DNA of 64,000 nucleotides from assembly GCF_020829645.1 (NCBI RefSeq), contig NZ_JAIVFS010000042.1, positions 1 to 64,000 of the forward strand, given 5' to 3'. The position numbers were made by a program, and so were the translations under genes. The notes beneath the pieces are model-generated. The model was not told the origin of the DNA and ran no database searches. It was given only the letters and a program-made list of their open reading frames with translations. Source of the stretch: Nostoc mirabile CHAB5784. Lineage in GTDB: Bacteria > Cyanobacteriota > Cyanobacteriia > Cyanobacteriales > Nostocaceae. Below are positions 1 through 9,596 of this stretch, in pieces (within the stretch, counting starts at the first letter, position 1; each line of letters starts with the position of its first letter).

Positions 1-500
1 CTGGAGCAGATATACTACAGAATTGTTAAAGGTCGCGGATGCTTTGAGGCTGACAAGATAATATTTTTAATCTCTAATTCCATTTGATTTGCGTTCTCTC
101 ATATCGCTTTTAGTCTAAACTCCAGTTAATAGTAGCTGGTCAATTAGAAATTGTGAATCCGTTTAAATCAAGGTAGAGAGGTTATATGAGTTGCGATCGC
201 CTTTACAATAATATGAATATTCGCTCTGGCGATCGCCTGGTTTAACCCTATCACCATAAGTGCGACCGCGCGTAGTAAAGTATTAAATGCGATCGCCTCT
301 ACCGGAACTATGAATATTATCGGGGCGATCGCCTGTTTTAACTCTATCACCAAAAGTGCGACGCCGAATAGCCCGTCGTAGACATCGCATGAAGCGAGAG
401 TATGAATATATAGCTTTTTTGCTGCTGTTAATGTTGCTGTCTCATTCGTCGCGGTAAACGTCTTTACGATGCCCTACTCTTACAACACTGACCACTAATA
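1..500. other. Repeat-rich spacer, no gene seen
   Basis: No credible gene is visible. Two diverged copies of a roughly 45-bp repeat with the shared core TATCACCA(A/T)AAGTGCGAC lie at about 226-275 and 325-375; a third copy is at about 1240-1282 inside the next spacer. Several HIP1 octamers are present. The open frame on the minus strand here is made of these repeats and its peptide (repeats of AIA) resembles no protein I recognise. Confidence 0.6.
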
Positions 501-627
501 ATATCGTGTCCGGTTAAAGACTTATCATTAAGACCGCAGGGGGCAGGGAGCAGGGAGCAGGGGGAAAGAGGGTTTTCCGATTTTTGCACAGATGTGGTAA
601 CTGTAACTAATTAGCCGGACATGATAT
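501..627. mobile_element. Small inverted-repeat element (MITE, ATATCATGTCCGG family)
   Basis: The ends ATATCGTGTCCGGTTA (501-516) and TAGCCGGACATGATAT (612-627) are imperfect inverted repeats. The same terminal sequence bounds elements at 12684-12830, 38335-38463, 39011-39257 and 59899-60219. The interior holds a run of GGGGCAGGGAGCAGG-type low complexity and no transposase, so this is a non-autonomous element or repeat module. Its right end lies inside the RelE-like toxin gene. No clear target-site duplication is visible. Confidence 0.7.
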
Positions 628-839
628 AACACATCATCAAAAATATCGTAGAGAATTCGGTAATTGCCGACTCGAATTCGATAACCATTGTCCGAATCTT
701 CTAGCTTAATAACCCCGTTAGGACGGGGATTATCGGCTAGCTCATCGATTTTTATTTGTATCCTTGTCTGTACTTTTATAGGTAATTTTTTAAGTTGTTT
801 AGATGCAGCATTAGAAAATTCAATTTTATACTTATTCAC
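528..839 (-). pseudogene. RelE/ParE-type toxin, C-terminus replaced by MITE sequence
   Basis: The first ~70 residues read as a RelE/ParE-superfamily mRNA-interferase toxin: a basic N-terminus, then the conserved GYRIRVGNYRILYDI segment of the beta sheet. Family members then finish with a short strand and a tail carrying catalytic Arg/Tyr residues. Here the frame passes into the MITE at residue ~71 and the last ~33 residues (ending in a Leu/Pro-rich tail) are element-encoded. It overlaps the upstream antitoxin gene by 8 nt, the usual coupling for such pairs. The protein is probably inactive; this is inferred from loss of the C-terminal catalytic strand. A residual non-toxic fold that still binds the antitoxin is possible. 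Confidence 0.75.
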
Positions 840-1050
840 TGGCTAATTCTCGTTTAACTTGCTCCCAGGAAATAGGACCATTTTTCTTAATATCTTCCCG
901 TCCTTCATGTAAGGCTTTAATATCCTCTTGGTCTTCTGCTTTGCGAATGTCTAAAAGTTCTATGACATCTTCTAAAGTGTCTTCATAAGCTTGTTCTAAT
1001 CGCTCATAAATAGCTTTGATTAAAGCTTGTTTTCTGGTTGTAGTTTCCAT
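832..1050 (-). CDS. RelB-like antitoxin of type II toxin-antitoxin pair
   Basis: A 72-residue, acidic, mostly helical protein directly upstream of and overlapping the RelE-like toxin, which is the standard antitoxin position. It contains a long helix rich in Glu/Asp (QAYEDTLEDVIELLDIRKAED) and ends in a helix (WEQVKRELA) that would wrap the toxin. I do not see a clear ribbon-helix-helix DNA-binding motif at the N-terminus, so its role in autoregulation is uncertain. The gene is intact even though its partner is damaged, so it may persist as a solitary antitoxin. Confidence 0.65.
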   Translation of the reverse strand: METTTRKQALIKAIYERLEQAYEDTLEDVIELLDIRKAEDQEDIKALHEGREDIKKNGPISWEQVKRELASE

Positions 1051-1171
1051 TTTTACCTCTATTAATTAGCAGAAATTGCTTTATATATACCGTTAGAAGT
1101 GCGACGCCTATAGCGAGTCTTCTTCCAAGGGGAGACGATGCCGCGCAACGAGCGTCATAGCCCGCACTTCT

Positions 1172-1573
1172 CTACCAGACCCTGCGCGTAGCAAGATCCA
1201 CGAAGTGGTACGACAGAGCTACATGACCATCGTAGACATCGCCTGTTTTAACCCTATCATCAAAAGTGCGACGCCGAATAGCCGCTATTATCATGCAAGT
1301 TAAATCTCGATGATATAATATGTCCGGTAATAAATTCTTAATGTGTAAGTAAGTAGGCACAATTAAACCAAACTGTGTAAATTTATGTAAAGCGCCAGAA
1401 ACGCTTTGAATATCAGCTTTTAAGCGATTTACATTTCTTAATCTAGTTATATTTTTTAGCGCCCACCTACTTAGTTTGCTTCTTTGCATGAGTGCCAAGT
1501 GTTTCCATAGCCTAGGCTTTGCACTCAAAACCTCCGAGATACTTTCCTTGAGTAACAAGGTGTAATATTTCAA
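1172..1573 (-). pseudogene. Hypothetical protein remnant ending in repeat DNA
   Basis: I do not recognise this product. Residues 1-95 are basic and look protein-like (RWALKNITRLRNVNRLKAD, then a hydrophobic stretch QFGLIVPTYLHIKNLLP). The last ~38 residues are encoded by the same intergenic repeat (AAAAGTGCGACGCCGAATAGC) found at 325-375. The gene therefore appears truncated and extended through a repeat. It could equally be a chance frame; there is no domain or partner to support a function. Confidence 0.3.
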
Positions 1574-1670
1574 CCTCTACAAGCGGGTTTCTTTCAATCG
1601 AAAGCCGTTAGAATTTCTTGTTGGTCTCCTTCTGATTCTTTCACCATCTGCCTCGTCGTCTACACCTTCT

Positions 1671-1859
1671 TCAATTGATTGGTGTTGGTGTTGTTACTGG
1701 TGGATTCTTTACTTGGTCCACAACAGCTACCGCCACAATGGGATATACCACGCTAAATGCTAGTTTCACGCCTTGGCTATTTGCATCATCAATAACCTTT
1801 TGAGTAACTTTTTCTGTGGTTTCTTCAACAAACTTTACGGGCAGATTTGTTAATTGCAA
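1671..1859 (-). CDS. Small hypothetical protein, possible fragment
   Basis: A 62-residue frame beginning at a TTG; the frame extends a further ~14 codons upstream without an ATG (peptide KALLNKAVLQLTNLP), so the true start is unclear. It has an amphipathic N-terminal half (VEETTEKVTQKVIDD) and one hydrophobic segment (LAFSVVYPIVAVAVV) followed by a Pro/Thr tail. It resembles a small membrane-associated protein but I cannot assign a family. It may be a fragment of a longer gene. Confidence 0.35.
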   Translation of the reverse strand: MQLTNLPVKFVEETTEKVTQKVIDDANSQGVKLAFSVVYPIVAVAVVDQVKNPPVTTPTPIN

Positions 1860-2137
1860 TACTGCCTTATTTAGCAGCGCCTTTTTTTAGAACTGATGCA
1901 GCTTGAAGCTGCAAAAGCTTTAATCCCAAAATATACGGTTACAAGATTGATTCTTTCCATACCAGAAGCTGCAATTGATCTTCATAGGCCAGATTACTGC
2001 CAATAGCTACGATATATTTTGCAAATCGGACAGGATGCTTAACATACAATAATAGTGCTATACCTTTGTAGTTGAAAATTTTAATAAACCACAAAGGCTT
2101 AAAAATCACAAAGCCGATTGCAACACAACCGTATTTG

Positions 2138-4084
2138 ATGGATAAATCTATTGTTTCAACAAAACGGCTCGGTAGCCAGTTAATCCACTGGTTGCTTGAA
2201 GAAGATCGACGAGAGAAAGAAGGGCCTTACCGCAAGGAAGAACCACATCGCCAGCATTCTTGGTGGCAGGTGATGTGCTTAACTGGTGTAGATTATTTCT
2301 CAACCCTTGGCTATCAACCTGGGATTGCAGCACTGGCGGCTGGCGCTCTTTCTCCTGTAGCTACCCTGATTCTAGTTTTGCTGACGCTCTTTGGAGCATT
2401 GCCAATTTATCGGCGCATTGCTGCCGAAAGCCCTCATGGTGAAGGGTCGATCGCAATGTTAGAGCGTTTGCTCCCTTGGTGGCAAGGCAAATTACTTGTG
2501 CTATGCTTACTCGGCTTTGTGGCAACTGACTTTATTATTACCATTACCTTGTCAGCTGCTGATGCCACAGCCCATATTATCGAAAATCCGCTTATCCCAC
2601 ATTGGCTTCACAATCAGACGATCGCTATCACCCTGATATTAGTTGTATTACTAGGCGCAGTTTTCTTGAGAGGTTTCCGAGAAGCGATTGGGATTGCAGT
2701 CTTTTTGGTGGGAGTTTATCTGCTGTTAAACTTCATTATCGTTAGCGTCGGTTTCTATCAGATTTTAACTCACCCAGAAGCGATCGCTAACTGGCAGACT
2801 GCACTTTTTGCCCGCGATTCCAACCCTTTAATATTACTTGGCATAGCTCTCTTTATATTCCCCAAGCTAGCGCTGGGATTATCAGGCTTTGAGACTGGTG
2901 TAACCGTTATGCCCCTGGTAAAAGGTAGCAACAACAACACTCCGCACCATCCCAAAGGGCGGATTCGGAATACACGCAAGCTGCTTACTAGTGCTGCTCT
3001 AATTATGAGCTTCTTTTTACTTACCACCAGCTTTATAACCACTTTACTGATTCCAGCCGCAGAATTTGCATCTGGGGGGAAAGCCAATGGACGGGCCCTT
3101 GCTTACCTGGCACATCTACATTTAGGCGATGCCTTTGGCACAATTTACGATTTAAGTACTATTTCCATTTTGTGGTTTGCAGGTGCATCTGCAATGGCAG
3201 GGTTGCTGAATATTGTGCCTCGCTACTTACCACGCTATGGCATGGCACCCAATTGGGCACGAGCAACGCGACCTTTAGTGTTAGTCTACACAGCGATCGC
3301 CTTTGTTGTCACAATTATCTTCAGAGCAAATGTGGAAGCCCAAGGTGGGGCTTATGCAACTGGTGTGCTTGTGTTAATTACCTCAGCCGCCTTTGCCGTA
3401 ACCTTATCAGCCCACCGTCACAGACAGAAGCGGGCAAGACTCGTTTTTGCCATTATCACACTGTTATTTTTATATACCACTATTGTCAATATCATCGAAA
3501 GACCAGAAGGCATTAGGATCGCTGGTTTTTTCATCGGTACGATCATTTTTACCTCGCTGGTTTCTCGTGTTTGGCGTTCAACAGAACTGCGAGCAGAGCG
3601 GATCGAAGTTGACGAACTTGCTGGCCAATTCCTTGCCGAAGAGAGCCAGGGAGCAATACGGCTAATTGCTAATCGCTTGAATACGGGTGATGTCCTAGAG
3701 TATTTTTTAAAAGAGAAAGAAGTGCGCGAGGACAACCATATTCCACTTGACGATCCAATTCTTTTTCTAGAGATTCAGGTATTAGATGCTTCGGAGTTTG
3801 CGGATATCATCAATGTAAAAGGGGTGCAAGTTGGTGATTATCGCATCTTACGGGCTGAGAGTGCAGCAGTACCTAATGCGATCGCGGCTTTACTGCTTTA
3901 TATTCGTGACCAAACAGGTAAGATTCCCCATGCCTACTTCGGCTGGGCTGAGGGCAACCCCATACAATACTTACTGCGTTTTATCTTGTTTGGGGAAGGT
4001 GATATTGCTGTAGTCACCCGTGAAGTACTCCGTCGGGCTGAAAAGAATCCCCATAAGCGTCCTGGCGTTCATGTCGGCGGGTGA
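2138..4084 (+). CDS. APC-superfamily amino acid permease
   Basis: About 648 residues from the ATG at 2138; an upstream ATG at 2072 would add 22 residues that look unrelated to the family. The N-terminal part has the APC-type first helix (MCLTGVDYFSTLGYQPGIAA), then about 12 hydrophobic segments up to residue ~460. The soluble C-terminal ~170 residues start near STELRAERIEVDEL and have no catalytic motif I know. The family moves amino acids or related cations by proton or sodium coupling across the plasma membrane; the substrate cannot be read from sequence. The gene stands alone between long spacers. There is no convincing ribosome binding site before either start. Confidence 0.8.
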   Translation: MDKSIVSTKRLGSQLIHWLLEEDRREKEGPYRKEEPHRQHSWWQVMCLTGVDYFSTLGYQPGIAALAAGALSPVATLILVLLTLFGALPIYRRIAAESPHGEGSIAMLERLLPWWQGKLLVLCLLGFVATDFIITITLSAADATAHIIENPLIPHWLHNQTIAITLILVVLLGAVFLRGFREAIGIAVFLVGVYLLLNFIIVSVGFYQILTHPEAIANWQTALFARDSNPLILLGIALFIFPKLALGLSGFETGVTVMPLVKGSNNNTPHHPKGRIRNTRKLLTSAALIMSFFLLTTSFITTLLIPAAEFASGGKANGRALAYLAHLHLGDAFGTIYDLSTISILWFAGASAMAGLLNIVPRYLPRYGMAPNWARATRPLVLVYTAIAFVVTIIFRANVEAQGGAYATGVLVLITSAAFAVTLSAHRHRQKRARLVFAIITLLFLYTTIVNIIERPEGIRIAGFFIGTIIFTSLVSRVWRSTELRAERIEVDELAGQFLAEESQGAIRLIANRLNTGDVLEYFLKEKEVREDNHIPLDDPILFLEIQVLDASEFADIINVKGVQVGDYRILRAESAAVPNAIAALLLYIRDQTGKIPHAYFGWAEGNPIQYLLRFILFGEGDIAVVTREVLRRAEKNPHKRPGVHVGG

Positions 4085-4655
4085 GGAAGAAAGGGGAGGC
4101 AGGGGAAGAAAAAATTTATAGCGATCTCTCATTATTTAAATGGGTACTGGGTAGGGACACGCCAATGCCCATTGGTGTCTACTTTTGCCTTGGCTCAGGG
4201 AATTCGCGGCACTCTCGCTCTCGTCCACCTCCGTGGACTAATACAAAATCTTTGATTGCTTAACCCACGGAGGCAGGTTTTGTCTCGTGTAGACAAGCCA
4301 GTGCGTTGGGCGGCGAGCCACTCTTGTTGCAACTGGCGTGCGGTTTATAACCGCCCTTTTAACGTTAAGTTGACACGCATGGCCAATGCCGTGTCCCTAC
4401 GAGTATCTGTGTTATCTGGATTCGGCTAGAGTGAAGTTGTGTGTAATATTCCCTCGATTGCAGCATTTATATAATGATTTTTTGTGTCGATCTACTTACA
4501 ATAATTAAAATGCACAACGTCTTGCAACGTTGTGAAGGATCTGGGATGTAAGCCCAATGCTATCCCAACAAGGAATTCAAAATGTACCCAAAATAATGTA
4601 TATCTAAATTTGACGTGTATTGCTAAAATCGCCTACGCAGCATGTCAAAGCAGCT
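4085..4655. other. Spacer with inverted repeats upstream of glpK
   Basis: No gene is supported. The stretch holds mirrored repeat segments: CCTCCGTGGACTAATAC with a complementary CCACGGAGG shortly after, and AGGGACACGCCAATGCCC mirrored by GGCCAATGCCGTGTCCCT near 4380. These behave as long imperfect palindromes typical of this genome. The last ~150 bp are more AT-rich and should contain the glpK promoter, but no clear -35/-10 pair stands out. Confidence 0.5.
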
Positions 4656-6164
4656 ATGCACACACTTGGCAACACAACTCCATCATCGGACTACATCTTA
4701 GCACTGGACTTAGGTACAACAGGCAACCGTGCCTTTGTGTTTAACGCAGACAGCAAGATTGTTGGGCAAGCATACAAAGAACTAACTCAGTATTATCCTC
4801 AGCCCGGATGGTTAGAACATGACCCTCAACAAATCTGGCAGGATACATGTTGGGTGATGCAAACCGCAATTGGCAATGCCCAGATTGCTCCATCCGCGAT
4901 CGCAGCCTTGGGACTAACTGTGCAACGCGAAACCTGTTTGATTTGGGATAAAACTACTGGTAAACCACTCCATAGAGCGATCGTCTGGCAAGATCGCCGC
5001 ACTGCTCCCCTTTGTCACCAGTTACAAGACCAAGGTTATGCTAATGAAATTTACGATCGCACCGGATTAATCATTGATGCCTACTTTTCTGCTACTAAGC
5101 TTAGGTGGCTATTAGACAAGTTTACAGATGTTGACCTGAACAATGTCTTAGCAGGCACTATTGATACCTGGGTGCTGTGGAACCTCACAGGTGGCATCCA
5201 TGCTACTGACCACACCAACGCCAGTCGGACAATGTTAATGAATCTCAAAACATGTGACTGGGATGAGAAATTACTTGAACTATTTCAGATTCCAGCGCAT
5301 ATTTTGCCCCAGATTCAGCCGAGTTTAGGAGTATTTGGAGTTACTGATGCTACTTTGTTGGGCGCTGAAATTCCGATCACTGCCATCTTGGGGGATCAGC
5401 AAGCTGCTCTATTTGGTCATGGCTGCGATCGCCCCGGTTTAATGAAATGTACTTACGGGACTGGTAGCTTTTTAGTTGCTCATACAGGCGATCAAATTGT
5501 GCGCTCGCACCATCAACTTATTTCCACGGTGGCATGGACACAAGCAAATCTAAGGGGAACTTTAGATGTAGGCTATGCCTTAGAAGGTAGTATGTTCACT
5601 AGTGGAGCTTGTATTCAATGGTTACGCGATCGCTTGAAGCTGATTAAAACTGCTGCTGAAAGTGAAGCAATGGCAAATCAGGTAACAGATAATGGCGGAG
5701 TCTACTTTGTGCCTGCATTTAGTGGACTGGGCGCACCCTACTGGGATATGAGCGCGAGGGGAGCCTTTTTCGGCATTACCGCCAGTGTACAACCAGAGCA
5801 TCTAGTTCGCGCCGTGTTGGAAGCGATCGCTTATCAAGTTCTGGAGGTGGTGCAAGCAATTAATGCATCTAGCAGTACTCCAGTTGGGCGACTAACCGTA
5901 GATGGTGGTGCTTGCGAGAATAATTTTCTGATGCAGTTCCAGGCTGATGTATTAGGTATTCCAGTTGAACGGCCGATAATGCGCGATACGACCGTTCAGG
6001 GTGCAGCATTTGCAGCAGGTTTAGCTGTAGGATTTTGGGAGAGCTATGAAGCGCTGGTGCAGCAACGGCAAATTGAACGTGTGTTTGAGCCGGGGAGCGA
6101 TGCCCCATTGTCCAACTTTGCTACTTGGCAAAAGGCAGTGAAACGCACTCTCGCTTGGGAATAA
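4656..6164 (+). CDS. glpK: Glycerol kinase
   Basis: FGGY-family kinase of ~502 residues, the usual length, phosphorylating glycerol to glycerol-3-phosphate with ATP in the cytoplasm. Visible signatures are the N-terminal phosphate loop LALDLGTTGNRAFVF, the substrate segments QRETCLIWDK and IVWQDRR, the FGGY signature region (KCTYGTGSFLV) and the C-terminal adenosine motif TVDGGACENNFLMQ. The ATG at 4656 starts 9 residues before the conserved core; a TTG at 4620 in the same frame is less likely. The gene ends 47 bp before argC on the same strand, so the two may be co-transcribed although their pathways differ. Confidence 0.93.
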   Translation: MHTLGNTTPSSDYILALDLGTTGNRAFVFNADSKIVGQAYKELTQYYPQPGWLEHDPQQIWQDTCWVMQTAIGNAQIAPSAIAALGLTVQRETCLIWDKTTGKPLHRAIVWQDRRTAPLCHQLQDQGYANEIYDRTGLIIDAYFSATKLRWLLDKFTDVDLNNVLAGTIDTWVLWNLTGGIHATDHTNASRTMLMNLKTCDWDEKLLELFQIPAHILPQIQPSLGVFGVTDATLLGAEIPITAILGDQQAALFGHGCDRPGLMKCTYGTGSFLVAHTGDQIVRSHHQLISTVAWTQANLRGTLDVGYALEGSMFTSGACIQWLRDRLKLIKTAAESEAMANQVTDNGGVYFVPAFSGLGAPYWDMSARGAFFGITASVQPEHLVRAVLEAIAYQVLEVVQAINASSSTPVGRLTVDGGACENNFLMQFQADVLGIPVERPIMRDTTVQGAAFAAGLAVGFWESYEALVQQRQIERVFEPGSDAPLSNFATWQKAVKRTLAWE

Positions 6165-6211
6165 CTGATAGCTGCCTTAAAATACCACTGACATCTAAGG
6201 ATGCTGAACGC

Positions 6212-7186
6212 ATGATTACTAAACCTAAGATTTTCATTGATGGGGAATCGGGAACCACAGGCTTACAAATTTACTCACGCCTCAATCAACGGGATGATAT
6301 CGAGTTAGTTAGCATTGAGGCATCTAAACGTAGAGATGCAACTGAGCGAGCTAAACTAATCAATGCCGTCGATGTTGTCATTCTCTGCCTACCTGATGAC
6401 GCAGCCCGCGAAGCTGTTAGCTTAGTAAGTAGTACTACGGTTAAAATCCTTGATGCCAGTAGTGCCCATCGCACAGCTAATAACTGGGTATATGGCTTTC
6501 CTGAACTAAATCCAGGACAGCGAGAGAAAATCGCCAGCGCTCAGTTTGTCAGCAATCCAGGATGTTATCCCACAGGATTTTTAGCCTGTATCCGTCCGTT
6601 GATTGCCAAGGGACTTTTAAAGAGTAATTTTCCCATCACCGTTAATGCAGTGTCAGGTTACTCTGGTGGCGGAAAGAATCTCATAAAACAATACCATACC
6701 TTCCACGAACAGGAGGCTGGCTCAGAGTCGCTTTATCCTTACGGTATCTACGGTTTGCAGTTTGGACATAAGCACGTCAAGGAAATGCATTATTACTCAG
6801 AGTTAGCATCGCCGCCGCTATTCGTACCGGCAGTAGGGGATTTTGAGCAAGGGATGCTGGTTCAAGTGGCTTTGCCGTTGGGGACTTTGGATAATCCACC
6901 ATCAGGTGAGGTTATTCATCAAACAATTGTTAACTACTACCAAAGTGAAAAATTTGTGCAGGTTGCTCCATACCAAGATTTTACTCTGCTGCGAGACGGA
7001 ATATTTTTGGATGCGATTGCAATGAACGGCACCAATATTGTTCAGGTTTTTGTATTCGCCAATGACACTACCAAAGAAGCATTGCTAGTTGCTCGTCTCG
7101 ACAACTTGGGCAAAGGCGCATCGGGAGCCGCAATCCAAAACCTAAACATCATGCTAGGCTTTCCAGAAGAATTGGGATTGTTATGA
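6212..7186 (+). CDS. argC: N-acetyl-gamma-glutamyl-phosphate reductase (type 2)
   Basis: This enzyme makes N-acetylglutamate semialdehyde in arginine synthesis using NADPH. The ATG at 6212 (preceded by AAGGA at about 6197) gives ~324 residues; the open frame continues upstream into glpK but that extension is not family-like. The nucleotide-binding start IFIDGESGTTGLQIYSRL, the catalytic cysteine in SNPGCYPTGF and the His-containing HVKEMHYY segment are present. The short length fits the type 2 ArgC subfamily rather than the longer type common in cyanobacteria, so a second argC elsewhere in the genome is possible. Confidence 0.9.
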   Translation: MITKPKIFIDGESGTTGLQIYSRLNQRDDIELVSIEASKRRDATERAKLINAVDVVILCLPDDAAREAVSLVSSTTVKILDASSAHRTANNWVYGFPELNPGQREKIASAQFVSNPGCYPTGFLACIRPLIAKGLLKSNFPITVNAVSGYSGGGKNLIKQYHTFHEQEAGSESLYPYGIYGLQFGHKHVKEMHYYSELASPPLFVPAVGDFEQGMLVQVALPLGTLDNPPSGEVIHQTIVNYYQSEKFVQVAPYQDFTLLRDGIFLDAIAMNGTNIVQVFVFANDTTKEALLVARLDNLGKGASGAAIQNLNIMLGFPEELGLL

Positions 7187-7634
7187 AAGAGTGTTGGAAA
7201 ATAGGGAAAAAGCAATAGGACTTTTACTCCATGTTTAATGACTAAGCAATTTTTCCTTCTCTCTCTTCTCTCTCTGTGTCGCGCCAGTTGCTTCTCCCAA
7301 GGGGAGACGCTGCGCGAACAAGTCTCTTAACCGCAAGGGCGCACTGGCAACTCTATTGCCTCTGTGGTAGCCTGCGGCAAGCCGATGCAGCGTCTACGTA
7401 AAAAAAAACGACTTTGACAAAGTAGTGCTAGCCTTAACCCAAGCGTATTGAAATATAAATAAAAAAACGAACCGCAGAGGCGCAGAGGAAGCAGAGAGAA
7501 GAGAAAAAATGCTTAACCCAAGCGTATTGTATTCTGCCCAATATTTAGTAAACTATATAACTGATAAGCCTTGAAGGCTTCCTGACCAGGCGGAAGCGTT
7601 GATGAAAGCAGGCACAATTGATTAAAAAAAAGTT
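7187..7634. other. Repeat-rich spacer upstream of lysC
   Basis: No gene is seen. The stretch carries the module CTCCCAAGGGGAGACGCTG (also at about 38190 and, variant, 39200) and GCGCCAGTTGCTTC, which is repeated around 38170 and 38270. A short inverted repeat (GCCTTGAAGGC) sits at about 7568. lysC starts without an obvious Shine-Dalgarno sequence after an A-rich tract. Confidence 0.45.
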
Positions 7635-9527
7635 ATGGCGCTCATAGTTCAGAAATACGGTGGTACATCTGTCGGTTCAGTCGAACGTATTCAAGCTGTT
7701 GCACAACGCGTTTACAAAACTGTTAAAGCTGGAAACTCGCTTGTCGTAGTGGTTTCGGCAATGGGCAAAACTACCGATGGACTCGTCAAACTCGCTAATG
7801 AAATTTCTTCAAATCCTAACCGCCGGGAAATGGATATGCTGCTTTCCACTGGAGAACAAGTCACCATCGCCTTACTTAGTATGGCTTTGCAGGAACTCGG
7901 ACAACCCGCAATTTCTATGACTGGCGCTCAGGTAGGAATTGTTACCGAAGCCGAACACAGCCGCGCTCGGATTTTGCACATTGAAACTACTCGCCTAACT
8001 CGCCACATAAATGCAGGTAAAGTAGTTGTAGTAGCAGGCTTTCAAGGCACATCCAACGCCGGAGAAATGGAAATTACAACTTTGGGGCGTGGTGGTTCTG
8101 ACACTTCGGCGGTGGCGATCGCAGCCGCATTACGAGCCAATTTTTGTGAAATTTATACAGACGTTCCAGGGATTTTAACTACAGACCCCCGCTTAGTTGC
8201 CGAAGCCCAGTTGATGGATGACATCACCTGCGATGAAATGTTGGAATTAGCTAGCTTAGGGGCAAAAGTGCTGCATCCCCGCGCTGTGGAAATTGCTCGG
8301 AACTATGGTGTTCCCCTAGTAGTTAGGTCTAGCTGGACGGATGCCCCCGGTACTTGGGTAACATCAGCCAAACCCCAAGGGCGATCGCTAATCAATCTAG
8401 AAATTGCCCGTCCGGTGGATGCTGTAGAATTTGACACCAATCAAGCAAAGGTGGCTTTGTTGCGCGTACCCGATAAACCAGGCGTAGCAGCACGGTTATT
8501 TGGCGAAATTTCTCGGCAAAAAGTAGACGTAGATTTGATTATTCAGTCAGTTCATGAAGGTAACAGTAATGACATTGCCTTTACGGTCACCACACCAATA
8601 TTAAAACGGGCAGAAGCAGTAGCAGCAGCGATCGCCCCAGCACTGAGGAGTCAATCTAACCCCAAATCTGACGAAGCCGAGGTAATGGTAGAACATAACA
8701 TTGCCAAAGTCAGTATCGCAGGCGCAGGAATGATTGGGCGTCCTGGTGTAGCTGCAAAGATGTTCGCCACCTTGGCAGAAGCAGGCGTGAACATCCAGAT
8801 GATTTCCACCAGCGAAGTGAAAGTAAGTTGCGTAGTCAATGCAACCGAATGCGATCGCGCCGTCAACGCACTCCGCAGCGCCTTTGAAATAGAGGCAGGG
8901 GAGCAGGGAGCAGGGGGAGCAGGGGAAGCAGAGGAGGCAGGGGGAGCAGGGGAAGCAGGGGAAAATAAATTAATTTTTTTATCCTCCCCACTCCCCACTC
9001 CCCACTCCCCACTCCCCACTTCTCCCGTTCGTGGTGTCGCTCTCGATTTGAACCAAGCGCGTCTTGCTATTCGCCAATTGCCAGATCGGCCGGGGATGGC
9101 GGCGAAGTTGTTTGGATTATTAGCGCAACATAATATCAGCGTTGATATGATTATCCAATCTCAGCGCTGTCGGGTGATTGATGGTGTTCCCAGACGAGAT
9201 ATTGCCTTTACAGTGTCGCGGATAGACGGAGAAAGTGCAAAAAAAATGCTTACCCAAGTAGCAGCAGAATTAGGATGGGGTGAAGTTGTTTTAGATAGTG
9301 CGATCGCGAAAGTAAGTATTGTAGGTGCAGGTATGGTAGGACAACCCGGTGTAGCTGCTAAAATGTTTCGAGCGTTAGCCGAACACCAAATTAATATTCA
9401 AATGATTGCCACCTCAGAAATTAAAATTAGCTGTGTTGTGGCACAAGAGCAAGGTGTTAAAGCTTTGCAAGTCATTCATGCTGCTTTTGGACTGGCTGGT
9501 AGTGAGAAATTTGTCGTACCAGCGTAA
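7635..9527 (+). CDS. lysC: Aspartate kinase with four ACT domains
   Basis: Catalyses ATP-dependent phosphorylation of aspartate, the first step to lysine, threonine and methionine. Residues 1-230 are the amino acid kinase domain: LIVQKYGGTSVGSVERIQ at the N-terminus, then TLGRGGSDTSAVA and YTDVPGILTTDPR. Two pairs of ACT domains follow (about 265-420 and 468-630), the doubled arrangement known in cyanobacterial aspartokinases. These pairs bind Lys/Thr for feedback control. Between the pairs, residues ~420-465 are a low-complexity Gly/Ala/Glu then Pro/Ser stretch encoded by purine-rich and CTCCCCA repeats, so the linker has been rebuilt by repeat DNA without breaking the frame. Confidence 0.93.
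   Translation: MALIVQKYGGTSVGSVERIQAVAQRVYKTVKAGNSLVVVVSAMGKTTDGLVKLANEISSNPNRREMDMLLSTGEQVTIALLSMALQELGQPAISMTGAQVGIVTEAEHSRARILHIETTRLTRHINAGKVVVVAGFQGTSNAGEMEITTLGRGGSDTSAVAIAAALRANFCEIYTDVPGILTTDPRLVAEAQLMDDITCDEMLELASLGAKVLHPRAVEIARNYGVPLVVRSSWTDAPGTWVTSAKPQGRSLINLEIARPVDAVEFDTNQAKVALLRVPDKPGVAARLFGEISRQKVDVDLIIQSVHEGNSNDIAFTVTTPILKRAEAVAAAIAPALRSQSNPKSDEAEVMVEHNIAKVSIAGAGMIGRPGVAAKMFATLAEAGVNIQMISTSEVKVSCVVNATECDRAVNALRSAFEIEAGEQGAGGAGEAEEAGGAGEAGENKLIFLSSPLPTPHSPLPTSPVRGVALDLNQARLAIRQLPDRPGMAAKLFGLLAQHNISVDMIIQSQRCRVIDGVPRRDIAFTVSRIDGESAKKMLTQVAAELGWGEVVLDSAIAKVSIVGAGMVGQPGVAAKMFRALAEHQINIQMIATSEIKISCVVAQEQGVKALQVIHAAFGLAGSEKFVVPA
8891..9022 (+). repeat. In-frame low-complexity/heptamer repeat inside lysC
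   Basis: The first half is a purine-rich degenerate repeat of GGGGAGCA/GGGGAAGCA; the second half is four-plus units of the heptamer CTCCCCA. The same heptamer run occurs in non-coding DNA at about 51045-51080, and the GGGAGCAGG run occurs at about 540-560. The insertion keeps the frame and falls in the linker between the two ACT-domain pairs of aspartokinase. Confidence 0.85.
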
Positions 9528-9596
9528 AACCTGGCTCTAATTCCTTCTATGCACAGGAGAGAATAACTATTTTCTCCTTGCATTATTGATACATCG

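Noticed and set aside
168..353. Open frame of 61 residues on the minus strand
   Set aside because: It is made of dispersed repeats with HIP1 sites and has no protein-like features.
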